Origin: Caballeronia arvi
GTDB taxonomy: Bacteria; Pseudomonadota; Gammaproteobacteria; Burkholderiales; Burkholderiaceae
DNA: 64,000 bases
NCBI RefSeq assembly: GCF_001544695.2
Contig: NZ_FCOM02000002.1
Location: forward strand, 124,001-188,000
Direction: 5' to 3'
A program made the translations under genes and the position numbers. The notes beneath the pieces are model-generated. The model was not told where the DNA came from, did no database searches, and saw only the letters and a list, made by a program, of their open reading frames with translations. How positions within the stretch are numbered: the stretch's first letter is position 1; each line of letters opens with the position of its first letter. Shown piece after piece: positions 37,237 to 48,572 of the stretch.

Positions 37237-39552
37237 ATGGCCAAAGCTACTTATTCCGCGAGCCCGCAGGCATTGCCGCACCGCATGTCGCGGCTCTTCA
37301 CCGAGATTCGATGGATTCTCCAGGTCGCCCTCGGACTGTTCCTCGTGATGGCGCTCCTCTCGTACAGCCGCAAGGACCCGAGCTGGACGCACGCCGTGAG
37401 CGTCGATCACTTCTCGAACTGGGCAGGGCGCGTCGGCGCGTACACGTCGGATATTCTGCTGCTCGTCTTCGGGCTGTCTTCGTACTGGCTGATCGTGCTG
37501 CTCGCGCGGCGCATCGTCGCGAATTATCGAAGAATCACGCAGCCGCCCGTCGTGGATGACGACGCGCCCAAAGATCGCACCTGGCTCGCCGAAGCCTTCG
37601 CGTTCGTGCTCGTGCTGCTCGCGAGCGACGGCATCGAGGCGCTGCGCATGTGGTCGCTCAAGGTCCAGTTGCCGCGCGCACCGGGCGGCGTGGTCGGCGA
37701 CGTCGTCGCGCGTCACGTCTCGCATGCGCTCGGCTTCACCGGCGCGACGCTCTTTCTTTTGATCGCGCTCGCGATCGGCCTCTCGCTCTATTTCCGCTTC
37801 TCGTGGCTGTCCGTCTGCGAAAAAATCGGCGACGGCATCCTCAATGCCATCACCGGCGCGCAACTGCGCCGCGAAGCCGGACGCGACCGCAAGCTCGGCG
37901 AAGCGGCCGCTTCGACGCGCGAAGTCAAAGTGGTGCGCTCGCGTGAAAAGAGCGAAGAGCACGAGCCGGTGATGATCGTGCCCGCGGCGCCCGCGCCCGC
38001 GCGCTCCGAGCGCGCCGAGAAGGAAAAGCAGGTGCCGCTCTTCAAGGATCTGCCGGGCGATTCCACGTTGCCGCCGCTCGCGTTGCTCGATGCGCCGCCG
38101 AAGACGCAGGAAACCATCGCCGCCGATACGCTCGAATACACGTCGCGTCTCATCGAAAAGAAGCTGAAGGACTTCGGCGTCGATGTGAGCGTCGTGGCCG
38201 CGTATCCGGGGCCGGTCGTCACGCGCTATGAAATCGAGCCGGCGACGGGCGTGAAGGGCAGCCAGATCGTCGGTCTCGCGAAAGATCTGGCGCGCTCGCT
38301 GTCGCTCGTGTCGATTCGTGTCGTCGAGACGATTCCGGGCAAGAATTTCATGGCGCTCGAATTGCCGAACCAGCGGCGTCAGACGGTCAAGCTCTCCGAG
38401 ATTCTCGGCTCCGAGGTCTACGCGAACGGCGCGTCGCCACTGACGATGGGCCTCGGCAAGGACATCGGCGGCAATCCGGTCTGCGCCGATCTCGCGAAGA
38501 TGCCGCACTTGCTGGTGGCCGGCACGACGGGCTCGGGCAAGTCGGTCGGCATCAACGCAATGATTCTCTCGCTGCTCTACAAGGCGAGCGCGGATCAGGT
38601 GCGCCTCATCCTCATCGATCCGAAGATGCTCGAAATGAGCGTCTACGAGGGCATTCCGCATCTGCTGTGTCCGGTCGTCACCGACATGCGGCAGGCCGGC
38701 CACGCGCTCAACTGGGCGGTCGCGGAGATGGAACGCCGCTACAAGCTGATGAGCAAGATGGGCGTGCGCAATCTCGCGAGCTTCAACACGAAGATCGACG
38801 AAGCGAAGAAGCGCGACGAAAAGATTCCGAACCCGTTCAGCCTCACGCCGGATGATCCCGAGCCGCTCACGCGCCTGCCGAACATCGTCGTCGTCATCGA
38901 CGAGCTCGCCGACCTGATGATGGTCGTCGGCAAGAAGGTCGAAGAGCTGATCGCGCGGATCGCGCAGAAGGCGCGCGCGGCGGGCATTCACCTGATTCTC
39001 GCGACGCAGCGTCCTTCGGTCGACGTGATCACCGGCCTCATCAAGGCGAACGTGCCGACGCGCATGGCGTTCCAGGTGTCGTCGAAGATCGATTCGCGCA
39101 CGATTCTCGATCAGCAGGGCGCCGAATCGCTGCTCGGCATGGGCGACATGCTCTATCTGCCGCCGGGCTCGGGCTTGCCGGTGCGCGTGCACGGTGCGTT
39201 CGTGTCGGACGAGGAAGTGCATCGCGTCGTCGACAAGCTGAAGGAGCACGGCGAGCCGAACTATATCGAAGGCATTCTCGAAGGGGGTCTCGCAGGCGAT
39301 GGCGACGAAGGCTCGGCGGGCGCGGGTGGAACCGGCGGCGCTGACGGCGAGTCCGATCCCTTGTACGACCAGGCGGTCGAGGTCGTCATCAAGAACAAGC
39401 GCGCGTCGATTTCGCTGGTGCAGCGGCATTTGCGCATCGGCTACAACCGCGCAGCGCGTCTGCTCGAACAGATGGAAAACTCGGGACTGGTGTCGGCGAT
39501 GTCGTCGAACGGCAATCGCGAAATCCTCGCGCCGGCGCGCGACGCGGAATGA
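37237..39552 (+). CDS. ftsK: DNA translocase FtsK
   Basis: The 771-residue protein has an N-terminal membrane region with four helices (about 26-185), a short linker, the alpha and beta motor domains with Walker A GTTGSGKS (429-436) and Walker [14 protein letters not shown] (about 550), and a C-terminal gamma winged-helix domain (about 710-768) that reads KOPS sequences. It pumps chromosome DNA at the septum for dimer resolution. The linker is much shorter than in the E. coli protein. It is followed by lolA, a common arrangement. Confidence 0.97.
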   Translation: MAKATYSASPQALPHRMSRLFTEIRWILQVALGLFLVMALLSYSRKDPSWTHAVSVDHFSNWAGRVGAYTSDILLLVFGLSSYWLIVLLARRIVANYRRITQPPVVDDDAPKDRTWLAEAFAFVLVLLASDGIEALRMWSLKVQLPRAPGGVVGDVVARHVSHALGFTGATLFLLIALAIGLSLYFRFSWLSVCEKIGDGILNAITGAQLRREAGRDRKLGEAAASTREVKVVRSREKSEEHEPVMIVPAAPAPARSERAEKEKQVPLFKDLPGDSTLPPLALLDAPPKTQETIAADTLEYTSRLIEKKLKDFGVDVSVVAAYPGPVVTRYEIEPATGVKGSQIVGLAKDLARSLSLVSIRVVETIPGKNFMALELPNQRRQTVKLSEILGSEVYANGASPLTMGLGKDIGGNPVCADLAKMPHLLVAGTTGSGKSVGINAMILSLLYKASADQVRLILIDPKMLEMSVYEGIPHLLCPVVTDMRQAGHALNWAVAEMERRYKLMSKMGVRNLASFNTKIDEAKKRDEKIPNPFSLTPDDPEPLTRLPNIVVVIDELADLMMVVGKKVEELIARIAQKARAAGIHLILATQRPSVDVITGLIKANVPTRMAFQVSSKIDSRTILDQQGAESLLGMGDMLYLPPGSGLPVRVHGAFVSDEEVHRVVDKLKEHGEPNYIEGILEGGLAGDGDEGSAGAGGTGGADGESDPLYDQAVEVVIKNKRASISLVQRHLRIGYNRAARLLEQMENSGLVSAMSSNGNREILAPARDAE

Positions 39553-39578
39553 CGCGGGTCCAAACGGAGAACATAACG

Positions 39579-40259
39579 ATGAAGCAATTTACGGGGAATC
39601 CCTTTGCGAAGGCGCTCGGTGCAGCGATCCTCTCGGCGTCGATGCTCTTCGCGTCGCACGCATTCGCGAGCGGCACGGAGCAGTTGAAGGCGTTCGTGTC
39701 GCAGGTTCGCGCGGCGCGCGGCGACTTCACGCAGCAGGAAATCAAGGCGCCGGGCAAGACGAACAACGGCGCGACGTCGAACGCGGTGCCGACCAAGGGC
39801 GCGACGTCCAGCGGCACCTTCCTGTTCGCGCGGCCGGGCAAGTTCATCTGGTCGTATCAGAAGCCGTATTCGCAAGTCCTTCAGGCCGATGGCGACAAGC
39901 TCTACGTCTACGACAAGGATCTGAACCAGGTCACCGTGCGTACGCTCGGCGGCGTGCTCGGCGCGAGTCCGGCGGCGATTCTCTTCGGCAGCAACGATCT
40001 CGACAAGAACTTCACGCTGCGCGACGCGGGCGAGAAGGGTGGCATCGACTGGCTGGAGCTCACGCCGAAGTCGAAGGACACGCAGTTCGAGACGGTCGGC
40101 ATCGGCTTCAAGGACGGCAATCTGCAGGCGATGGAACTGCACGATGTCTTCGGCAACGTCACGCTGCTGACGTTTTCGAATATCCAGAAGAACCCGCCGA
40201 TCAAGAGCGATACCTTCAAATTCACCGTGCCGAAGGGTGCGGACGTGATCAGCGGTTGA
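39579..40259 (+). CDS. lolA: Outer-membrane lipoprotein carrier protein LolA
   Basis: The 226-residue periplasmic chaperone has a signal peptide (about 1-31, ending AFAS) and a LolA fold (GDFTQQE at about 50, ending [13 protein letters not shown]). It carries lipoproteins from LolCDE to the outer membrane. The start MKQFTGN has GGAGA upstream; an earlier in-frame ATG lacks a proper signal peptide. It contains a Gly/Ser/Thr-rich insertion around 60-80. A stable terminator follows, so the usual continuation into rarA is broken here. Confidence 0.95.
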   Translation: MKQFTGNPFAKALGAAILSASMLFASHAFASGTEQLKAFVSQVRAARGDFTQQEIKAPGKTNNGATSNAVPTKGATSSGTFLFARPGKFIWSYQKPYSQVLQADGDKLYVYDKDLNQVTVRTLGGVLGASPAAILFGSNDLDKNFTLRDAGEKGGIDWLELTPKSKDTQFETVGIGFKDGNLQAMELHDVFGNVTLLTFSNIQKNPPIKSDTFKFTVPKGADVISG

Positions 40260-40266
40260 TCTTCGC

Positions 40267-40297
40267 GGGGCGCTGATGCAAAACAGCGCCCCGTTTC
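40267..40297 (+). terminator. Rho-independent terminator of lolA
   Basis: A perfect 9-bp stem (GGGGCGCTG at 40267-40275 and CAGCGCCCC at 40284-40292) with an 8-base loop is followed by GTTTC; the T-run is short. It lies 8 bases after the lolA stop codon. Confidence 0.75.
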
Positions 40298-41201
40298 AAT
40301 CGATGGCCGCGTGCGCCGCGGCCATGTCTTCCAGAAATGCATCGACGATTTCCCGTTTCGTGCTGCGTGCGCCGCGCGTGACCATCTGAAACGCGACGCG
40401 ATAACGCATCGCTTGCCGGTTTAGCGGCGCGAGCAGTCCTTCCTTCACATACGGCGCGGCGAAATGCTCGGGCAGATAGCCGAGATGCCGGCCCGATAGC
40501 ACGAGCATCGCGACGGCCTCCATGTTGTCCGCCACCGCGCCGATATGGCGCGGCGTGAGTTCACCGGCTTCCGGCAGCGGATAGCTGCGCCAGGCCCAGT
40601 CGTGCTCGAACGCCTGCGCGACGCTCACACGCCCGGCGCGCGCGAAGAGCGAATGCTCGCGCGCGCAGTACGCGAGTTGGTCCTCCGCGAAAATCTCCGT
40701 GTAATCGAGCGACGGCACGCGATGCCAGAAATAGCCGATCGCCATCTGAATGCGCTCCGATAGCAGCATTTCTTCGAGTTCGCCCGGCGAGCGCACCAGC
40801 ACGGCGATGCGCACCGATTCGTCGCGCTGCCGGAAACGCGCGATCGCCTGACTCACGCGCGCGTTCGCGCTGACAGGCGTGTTGCCGATCATCCCGAGCG
40901 TGAGCGTGCCGACGAGCTTCTTGCCGACATTGCGCGCAGTCGAATCGAAGGTGTCGATGGCCGCGAGCAGCGTCCTGCACGCATCGACGAACTGTTCGCC
41001 GCGCGAAGTCAGCGCGAAGCCGCCGCGCCCGCGCTCGCAGAGCCGGTAGCCGAGCCGCGTTTCGAGCGTCGCGAGCTGCGTGCTGATGGTCGATTGCCCG
41101 ACGTTGAGCGTCGCCTGCGCCGACGAGACGCCGCCCGCATCGACGATGGCGAGAAACACGCGGATCAGGCGCAGGTCGAGATCGGAAAGGTGAGTGAACA
41201 T
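40296..41201 (-). CDS. gbuR: LysR-type regulator, probable GbuR
   Basis: The 301-residue protein has an N-terminal winged helix-turn-helix (about 10-60, with SSAQATLNVGQSTISTQLATLE) and a periplasmic-binding-protein-like effector domain (about 95-295). It is divergent from the guanidinobutyrase-type gene gbuA, the arrangement of gbuR and gbuA in Pseudomonas aeruginosa, where GbuR activates gbuA with 4-guanidinobutyrate. A perfect 20-bp palindrome (41215-41234) lies 14 bases before its start codon, a likely binding site that could also serve autoregulation. The name rests on context. Confidence 0.8.
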   Translation of the reverse strand: MFTHLSDLDLRLIRVFLAIVDAGGVSSAQATLNVGQSTISTQLATLETRLGYRLCERGRGGFALTSRGEQFVDACRTLLAAIDTFDSTARNVGKKLVGTLTLGMIGNTPVSANARVSQAIARFRQRDESVRIAVLVRSPGELEEMLLSERIQMAIGYFWHRVPSLDYTEIFAEDQLAYCAREHSLFARAGRVSVAQAFEHDWAWRSYPLPEAGELTPRHIGAVADNMEAVAMLVLSGRHLGYLPEHFAAPYVKEGLLAPLNRQAMRYRVAFQMVTRGARSTKREIVDAFLEDMAAAHAAID

Positions 41202-41214
41202 GGGTGACGGCGAT

Positions 41215-41234
41215 ACATCGATAAATATCGATGT
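41215..41234. promoter_or_regulatory. Perfect palindromic operator candidate for the LysR regulator
   Basis: ACATCGATA and TATCGATGT are perfect inverted arms around AA, 20 bp in all. The inner part ATCGATAAATATCGAT fits the T-N11-A consensus of LysR regulators. It lies 14 bases upstream of the LysR start and about 80 bases upstream of gbuA. Confidence 0.7.
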
Positions 41235-41315
41235 TAAGTTATTTTCTTCGCCATTTCATCTTCGTCGCGGGGCGGCTATTAATGATCACGTCGCAACAAA
41301 CATTCATTCGACGCC

Positions 41316-42332
41316 ATGAATACAACTTCGCTTTTTGCGCCTTCAGAGCACTTTGATTCGCACTTTCTGGAACAGCGCGCCGAGCGCCCGCAGCCGCTCT
41401 CGGGCAATCAGATGCCGCGCTGCGGTGGCATCACGACGATGATGCGCCTGCCGCATGTCCAGTCGACCGAAGGGCTCGATGCATGCTTCGTCGGCGTACC
41501 GTTCGATCTCGGTACGTCCAACCGCACGGGTGCGCGCTTCGGGCCGCGTCAGGTGCGCGGCGAATCCGTGCTGCTGCGCCCGTACAACATGGCGACGCGC
41601 GCCGCGCCGTTCGACTCGCTGCGCGTGGCGGATATCGGCGATGTGGCGATCAATCCGTACAACCTGCTCGATTCGATCGACCGCATCGAGCGCGCGTATC
41701 ACGAAATCCTGAAGCACGGTTGCAAGCCGCTCACGCTCGGCGGCGATCACACCATCGCGCTACCGATCCTGCGCGCGATTCACGCGAAGCACGGCAAGGT
41801 CGGGCTGATTCATATCGACGCACACGCGGACGTCAACGACACGATGTTCGGCGAGAAGATCGCGCACGGCACGCCGTTTCGCCGCGCGGTGGAAGAGGGC
41901 CTGCTCGATTGCTCGCGCGTCGTGCAGATCGGGCTGCGCGGCACGGGCTACGAAGCCGGCGATTTCGACTGGTGCCGGGATCAGGGCTTTCGCGTCGTGC
42001 AGACGGAAGAGTGCTGGAACAAGTCGCTCGCGCCGCTGATGGAAGAAGTGCGCGCGCAGATGGGCGACGGCCCGGTCTACATCACGTTCGATATCGACGG
42101 TATCGATCCCGCGTTCGCGCCGGGCACGGGCACGCCGGAGATCGCCGGCCTGACCGTGCCGCAGGCGCTGGAGATCGTGCGCGGCGCGCGCGGGCTGAAT
42201 GTCGTCGGCGCGGATCTGGTGGAGGTCGCGCCGCCGTACGACCCGTTCGGCACGACCGCGCTGCTCGGTGCGAACCTCGCGTTCGAACTGCTGTGCGTGC
42301 TGCCGGGCGTGGAGTATCGGGCGGCGAAGTAG
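41316..42332 (+). CDS. gbuA: Ureohydrolase, probable 4-guanidinobutyrase (agmatinase family)
   Basis: The 338-residue manganese enzyme has all metal-binding motifs: GGDHTIALP, HIDAHADVND and FDIDGIDPAFAPGTGTPE. From memory the sequence is closer to Pseudomonas guanidinobutyrase GbuA than to E. coli agmatinase SpeB (for example GVPFDLGTSNRTGARFGPR and the end LLCVLPGVEYR). It hydrolyses 4-guanidinobutyrate to 4-aminobutyrate and urea, letting the cell use arginine-derived guanidino compounds. It lies between its probable regulator and an NCS1 permease. An agmatinase activity cannot be excluded without assay. Confidence 0.87.
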   Translation: MNTTSLFAPSEHFDSHFLEQRAERPQPLSGNQMPRCGGITTMMRLPHVQSTEGLDACFVGVPFDLGTSNRTGARFGPRQVRGESVLLRPYNMATRAAPFDSLRVADIGDVAINPYNLLDSIDRIERAYHEILKHGCKPLTLGGDHTIALPILRAIHAKHGKVGLIHIDAHADVNDTMFGEKIAHGTPFRRAVEEGLLDCSRVVQIGLRGTGYEAGDFDWCRDQGFRVVQTEECWNKSLAPLMEEVRAQMGDGPVYITFDIDGIDPAFAPGTGTPEIAGLTVPQALEIVRGARGLNVVGADLVEVAPPYDPFGTTALLGANLAFELLCVLPGVEYRAAK

Positions 42333-42335
42333 CGC

Positions 42336-43655
42336 TTACGCGTACGCGCGACGCCTGCCCGACACGAGCAGCAGATAGCACACCGCGCCGAGCGCGAGTG
42401 CGGGCAGCGTCGCGCCCAGATTCGGCAACCATTGGTTGATCGCGTGATACGCGGCAATGCCGATGCCCCACGCGATGAACGCGCTCACGTGCCAGCCGCC
42501 TGAATAGCCGTATCGGCCGCTGACATCGGCGAGCACGGCGGCGTCGATGCGCCGCTTGCGCACGATGAAGTGATCCGCCAGCACGACGCCGAAGAGCGGC
42601 GCAAACACCGAGCCGATCAGCAGCAGGAAGTTCTGATACTTGCCCATCGCGACGACGAGCGCGACCAGCGTGCACAGCGCGCCGAACGCGCACGACAACA
42701 TCGGCACGCTCGCGCGCGCCCAGAATGTGCCCGTCGATACGGCAGCGGAGTGGATATCGGCGAAGGCGTTGTCGATTTCATCGATCAGGATGAGGAACAG
42801 CGCGAGGCCGCCGCCCGCCTGGGCGAGCGCGGTCGTCAGAAGCGCATCGCCGCCACCGGCCGCGAGTCCGTAGATCGCGCCGAGCGCATAGAACCACAGG
42901 TTCGCGATGCCGTAGCCGAGCAGCGTGCCGCGAAACGCGCCGCCCGCGCTCTTGCCGAAGCGCGTGTAATCGGCGATCAGCGGCAGCCACGAAAGCGGCA
43001 TTGCGACGACGAGATCGATGCCCGCGCCGAACGCCATTTCGCCCGTGCCGGGGCGCGACATGAGCGCGGCGATATCGTGCTTCGCGAGCAGATTCCACGT
43101 CAGCCAGCCCGCGCCGCCGAGCAGCAGCCAGATGCCCCAGGTCCGCAGAAAGCGCCGCACGAAGGAGAGGGGGCCGCTCACCGCGAGCAGCGTCGCGAGC
43201 GCGCCGAAGATGAGCGTCCAGACGAGCGGCATCGAAAAATTGAAGGACTGTTTCGCGAGCGCATCGGCGGAATCGCGCATCACGATGATTTCGAACGAGC
43301 CCCAGCCGACGAGCTGAATCGCGTTGAGCACGGCCGGCACCGATGCGCCGCGCACGCCGAGCGTCGGCCGCAGCGACGACATCGCCGCGAGTCCCGTATC
43401 CGTGCCGATGACGCCCGCGAGCGCGAGCAACACGACGCCGAGCACCGTGCCGATGACGATCGCCACGAGCGCGTGCGGCAGCGACAATCCCGGCACCAGC
43501 AGCGCGCCCGCCTGCGCGACGAGCAGGCCGATGCCGAGCGAAAACCACAGCGCGAAGGCGTCGCTCGTACCAAACGCGCGCCGCTCGGGCGGCACCGGTG
43601 TGAGCGGCGCGTAAGTGGCGGCGTCGTTGGATTGGCCGATAGTCTCTTGCTGCAT
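42336..43655 (-). CDS. NCS1-family permease (purine/cytosine type)
   Basis: The 439-residue inner-membrane protein has about 12 helices and the NCS1 features PLSWLPLIADYTRFGKSAGGAF and LVGWGSFEIIVM. It resembles CytX and cytosine permeases. It is convergent with gbuA, ending 3 bases from it, and an NCS1 transporter also accompanies gbuA in Pseudomonas, so 4-guanidinobutyrate or a related guanidino compound is a reasonable substrate; hydroxymethylpyrimidine or a nucleobase is the alternative. I saw no TPP or purine riboswitch upstream; there is a hairpin at 43680-43708 in the leader. Confidence 0.85.
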   Translation of the reverse strand: MQQETIGQSNDAATYAPLTPVPPERRAFGTSDAFALWFSLGIGLLVAQAGALLVPGLSLPHALVAIVIGTVLGVVLLALAGVIGTDTGLAAMSSLRPTLGVRGASVPAVLNAIQLVGWGSFEIIVMRDSADALAKQSFNFSMPLVWTLIFGALATLLAVSGPLSFVRRFLRTWGIWLLLGGAGWLTWNLLAKHDIAALMSRPGTGEMAFGAGIDLVVAMPLSWLPLIADYTRFGKSAGGAFRGTLLGYGIANLWFYALGAIYGLAAGGGDALLTTALAQAGGGLALFLILIDEIDNAFADIHSAAVSTGTFWARASVPMLSCAFGALCTLVALVVAMGKYQNFLLLIGSVFAPLFGVVLADHFIVRKRRIDAAVLADVSGRYGYSGGWHVSAFIAWGIGIAAYHAINQWLPNLGATLPALALGAVCYLLLVSGRRRAYA

Positions 43656-43722
43656 GGGTTTGCGTCCCTATATTGTCTTGCCGGGCTGAACGTGTCCGCA
43701 CGCCCGGCTGTCATAATTGTCC

Positions 43723-43748
43723 GATTCTGCGGTCTGATTCTGCAGTCT
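43723..43748. repeat. Two tandem 13-base repeats between the NCS1 permease and rarA
   Basis: GATTCTGCGGTCT and GATTCTGCAGTCT lie head to tail, differing at one base. They sit about 70 bases upstream of the permease start codon, a plausible location for a regulator site. The function is unknown. Confidence 0.45.
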
Positions 43749-43888
43749 GACTGCGCTGCGCGACAAGCTGGCCGAATGGCCGATGCCCACGCGCGCCGGA
43801 AAAGGGCAAGATTATCGCCGCGTTCGACTCAACTGCGTTCATCGAATGATGGCGCACCTTTGCGCATTCGTTGCGCCGACCCAAGCAC

Positions 43889-45205
43889 ATGTTCGAAGAA
43901 AACCGTGGCACTGTTCCGCTCGCGGAGCGCCTGCGCCCCCGCACCATCGACGACGTGATCGGCCAGAAGCACCTGCTCGGCCAGGCCAAGCCGCTGCGCG
44001 TCGCGTTCGAATCCGGCGAGGCGCACTCGATGATTCTCTGGGGCCCGCCCGGCGTCGGCAAGACCACGCTCGCGCGCTTAATGGCCGATGCGTTCCACGC
44101 GCAATTCATCTCGCTCTCGGCGGTGCTGTCGGGCGTGAAGGACATCCGCGAGGCGGTGGAGACGGCGCAGATTCATCGCGCGAACGGGCATCAGACGCTC
44201 GTGTTCGTCGATGAGGTGCATCGCTTCAACAAGAGCCAGCAGGATGCGTTCTTGCCGCACGTCGAGTCGGGTCTCTTCGTGTTCGTCGGCGCGACGACGG
44301 AAAATCCGTCGTTCGAGGTGAACAGCGCGTTGCTGTCGCGCGCGGCGGTGTACGTGCTGAAGAGTCTCGATGCCGACGAACTGAAGGAACTGCTCGAACG
44401 GGCGACGAAGGAGCTCGGCGGTCTCACGTTCACCGATGAAGCGCGCGACGCGCTCATCGGCTCCGCGGACGGCGACGGCCGCAAGCTGCTGAACAACCTG
44501 GAGATCGTCGCGCGCGCGGCGGCGCAGCAAAAGCAGACGGACGTCGACGGCGCGCTGCTCGGCACCGCGCTCGCGGAGAACCTGCGCCGTTTCGACAAGG
44601 GCGGCGACGCGTTCTACGATCAGATCAGCGCGCTGCACAAATCGGTGCGCGGCAGCAATCCGGACGCCGCGCTGTACTGGTTCTGCCGCATGCTCGACGG
44701 CGGCGCGGACGCGCGCTACATGGCGCGGCGCATCGTGCGCATGGCGTGGGAGGATATCGGGCTCGCCGATCCGCGCGCCGCGCGCATCGCGCTCGATGCC
44801 GCCGAAACCTACGAGCGGCTCGGCTCGCCGGAAGGTGAACTGGCGCTCGCACAGGCGATCATTTATCTGGCTGTCGCGCCGAAATCGAACGCCGGATACA
44901 ACGCGTACAACGAGGCGCGGCGCTTCGTCGGCAAGGATCAGTCGCGCGGCGTGCCGGTGCATCTGCGCAACGCGCCGACGAAGCTGATGAAGGAGCTCGG
45001 CTACGGCCACGAATACCGCTACGCGCACGACGAGCCCGACGCGTACGCCGCCGGCGAGACCTATCTTCCCGACGGCATGCGCGATCCGCACTGGTATCAG
45101 CCGACGCCGCGCGGACTCGAGGGCAAGATCGGCGAAAAGCTCAGCCGGCTCGCCGAACTCGACGACGCCTGGCGGCGCGAACATCGCGACGACAAGAAGC
45201 GGTGA
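43889..45205 (+). CDS. rarA: Replication-associated recombination protein A (AAA+ ATPase)
   Basis: The 438-residue protein has Walker A GPPGVGKTT (52-60), Walker B LVFVDEVHRF, sensor GATTENPSFEVN and a C-terminal MgsA/RarA helical domain with NEARRFVGKDQ and VPVHLRNAPTKLMKELGYG. It acts at stalled replication forks. The start MFEENRG fits the family; the longer frame adds six residues only. The usual order lolA-rarA-serS is kept except for the gbu genes inserted before it. serS follows after 128 bases. Confidence 0.96.
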   Translation: MFEENRGTVPLAERLRPRTIDDVIGQKHLLGQAKPLRVAFESGEAHSMILWGPPGVGKTTLARLMADAFHAQFISLSAVLSGVKDIREAVETAQIHRANGHQTLVFVDEVHRFNKSQQDAFLPHVESGLFVFVGATTENPSFEVNSALLSRAAVYVLKSLDADELKELLERATKELGGLTFTDEARDALIGSADGDGRKLLNNLEIVARAAAQQKQTDVDGALLGTALAENLRRFDKGGDAFYDQISALHKSVRGSNPDAALYWFCRMLDGGADARYMARRIVRMAWEDIGLADPRAARIALDAAETYERLGSPEGELALAQAIIYLAVAPKSNAGYNAYNEARRFVGKDQSRGVPVHLRNAPTKLMKELGYGHEYRYAHDEPDAYAAGETYLPDGMRDPHWYQPTPRGLEGKIGEKLSRLAELDDAWRREHRDDKKR

Positions 45206-45294
45206 GATTCGGGCCGGCCGTTTCACTCGGGCGCACGCGGCGTTTCGCTGAGCGGTGCGCCGATTGCGCACGTCGCCCGATGACCGTGCGCTAA

Positions 45295-46632
<1,338 letters not shown>

Positions 46633-46653
46633 CGTCTATTTGCAAAAATGGGC

Positions 46654-46682
46654 TTGGAAAGGTCGGAAGAGTTCGATATACT
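46654..46682 (+). promoter_or_regulatory. Sigma-70 promoter of tRNA-Ser(CGA)
   Basis: TTGGAA (46654-46659) and TATACT (46677-46682) are separated by exactly 17 bases and lie about 55 bases before the tRNA start. Confidence 0.75.
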
Positions 46683-46736
46683 TTCGTTCTTCGTTGAGCA
46701 ACGACCGGCTTGACGAAGACCAGCTAGCTGGTAGCC

Positions 46737-46827
<91 letters not shown>

Positions 46828-46833
46828 AAATCT

Positions 46834-46875
46834 AAAAACCCCGCAAGTCGTTAAGGCTTGCGGGGTTTTGTTTTT
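46834..46875 (+). terminator. Rho-independent terminator after tRNA-Ser(CGA)
   Basis: A 13-bp stem (AAAACCCCGCAAG with its complement) and a 9-base loop are followed by a T-rich tail, starting 7 bases after the tRNA. Confidence 0.9.
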
Positions 46876-47007
46876 GGGGCTCCGGCGGGCGGAGGAAGGT
46901 GATCGATCCGGTCGAGGTTGACGTTCTAATACGGTCTATCTCCGCGCACGCGGAGGAATCGGCGCCAGCGGGCTCGGTGTGCTGCAACCCATCCCCGACG
47001 ACATCCC

Positions 47008-47358
47008 TCAAGTCGTACACCTTGCAATATCGAACCTGAGCTCCGGCTCCGGCACCCCGCCATCATCGCTCGACGACTGCTGCACCTTCACGACCGACCC
47101 ATAAACCGAAGGCGTCAGCGTCACGAGCCACGCATTCGATCCGACCAGCAACTCCGTCGAACCCTGATCGCGTCTTGTCTGCGCCGACGGAATCATCCGC
47201 TGCAGACAACTCGATATGTCCGACGCCGCCCGCGCCGACGACACATGAATCACGGGCTTTGAAGCGCGCAGTTCCGGCTCGCTCGTCGAACTGCAAGCGG
47301 CGAGGGCGGCGAGGCCCGACGACATCGCGCAAAGGAGAGCAAATCGATGCAAGGTCAT
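47008..47358 (-). CDS. Small outer-membrane-type lipoprotein of unknown function
   Basis: The 116-residue protein starts MTLHRFALL and has a lipoprotein signal ending LAALAAC, with Ser at +2, which favours the outer membrane. The mature part (about 95 residues) contains one Cys pair candidate (SSCLQR and ARCTT) and the segment AWLVTLTPSVYGSVVKVQ, probably beta strands. An in-frame ATG ten codons upstream gives a less typical lipoprotein signal. I do not recognise the family. It stands alone between tRNA-Ser and map. Confidence 0.72.
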   Translation of the reverse strand: MTLHRFALLCAMSSGLAALAACSSTSEPELRASKPVIHVSSARAASDISSCLQRMIPSAQTRRDQGSTELLVGSNAWLVTLTPSVYGSVVKVQQSSSDDGGVPEPELRFDIARCTT

Positions 47359-47603
47359 AACGTTCCGGCGAATTCGAATTCGCGCCACTAAAACACAAAC
47401 AGCAACACATCACAAGGGCGAACGGCCCGCGCGCCGATCGACAAGCAACGCAAGAAAGGCCCCGAAATGCAGCGCCCAAGCGGCTCTTCAGGGGGCGGCG
47501 CTTCCCGGGAGTGCTATCATCGGCCCCATTGTCCTCACGCGCCGCCTGCCGCAAACACCCGCGAAAACGCGCGCATGAGGCAGCAAACCCATCGCACTGC
47601 TCA

Positions 47604-48386
47604 ATGGCCATCACGCTCAAGACACCCGCAGACATCGAAAAGTTGCGCATCTCCGGCCGCATGGCCGCCGAAGTCCTCGCGATGATCGCCGAACACGTCC
47701 GCCCAGGCGTCACCACCGATGAACTCGACGCCATCTGCAACCGCTTCATCGTCGACGAACTAAAGGCGATTCCCGCCAACGTCGGATACATGGGCTTTCC
47801 GAAGACGATCTGCACGTCGGTGAATCACGTCGTGTGCCACGGCATTCCCGGACCGAAAGAATTGAAGGACGGCGACATCATCAACATCGATGTCGCGATC
47901 ATCAAGGACGGCTACTACGGCGACACGAGCCGCATGTACTACGCCGGCACGCCGGGCGCAGACGCCCGCCGTCTCACCGAGACCACCTACGAAGCGATGG
48001 TCGCCGGCATGCGCGAAGTGCGCCCCGGCGCGACGCTCGGCGACGTCGGCGCTGCGATCCAGAGCGTCGCGCATCGCGAAGGCTTCTCCGTGGTGCGCGA
48101 GTATTGCGGCCACGGCATCGGCCGCGTCTATCACGAAGATCCGCAAGTGCTGCACTACGGCCAGCGCGGCGCGGGCCTGCGTCTGAAGCCCGGCCTCGTC
48201 TTCACCATCGAGCCGATGATCAACGCTGGCCGCGCGGCCACGCAGCAATCACGCGACGGATGGACCGTGACGACCAAGGACCGCTCGCTTTCGGCGCAAT
48301 GGGAGCACATGGTCGCCGTCACCGACGATGGTTTCGAGCTGCTCACGCCGTGGCCGGACGGCACCGGCGCATATGAAGCACCATGA
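47604..48386 (+). CDS. map: Methionine aminopeptidase, type I
   Basis: The 260-residue enzyme removes the first methionine of new proteins. The metal ligands are present in INIDVAIIKDGYYGDTSRM (two Asp), CGHGIGRVYHEDP (His), FTIEPM (Glu) and the final SAQWEHM (Glu). The start MAITLKTP is the family consensus position. It is a lone copy here, not next to rpsB, so it may be a second map gene in the genome, which is inferred only. Confidence 0.95.
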   Translation: MAITLKTPADIEKLRISGRMAAEVLAMIAEHVRPGVTTDELDAICNRFIVDELKAIPANVGYMGFPKTICTSVNHVVCHGIPGPKELKDGDIINIDVAIIKDGYYGDTSRMYYAGTPGADARRLTETTYEAMVAGMREVRPGATLGDVGAAIQSVAHREGFSVVREYCGHGIGRVYHEDPQVLHYGQRGAGLRLKPGLVFTIEPMINAGRAATQQSRDGWTVTTKDRSLSAQWEHMVAVTDDGFELLTPWPDGTGAYEAP

Positions 48387-48572
48387 GATGCACCACAAAA
48401 AGCACCGCTAGCACTGCAGGCAAGACCCGTGTGCGTTGTAAAGCACTTTCCGGGATTTAGGAATTGACGGGTTCGCCCGTTCGGTTGAAGCTATGCCAAT
48501 GGCCCGCGCGCCGGACCGGCCGACAGAGCCGCACGCGCATGAGAGCCCGAAAGCCAGAGAGAAATAGTCTGC

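Noticed and set aside
43656..43720. Possible riboswitch before the NCS1 permease
   Set aside because: The leader has a hairpin but no TPP or purine aptamer motifs.
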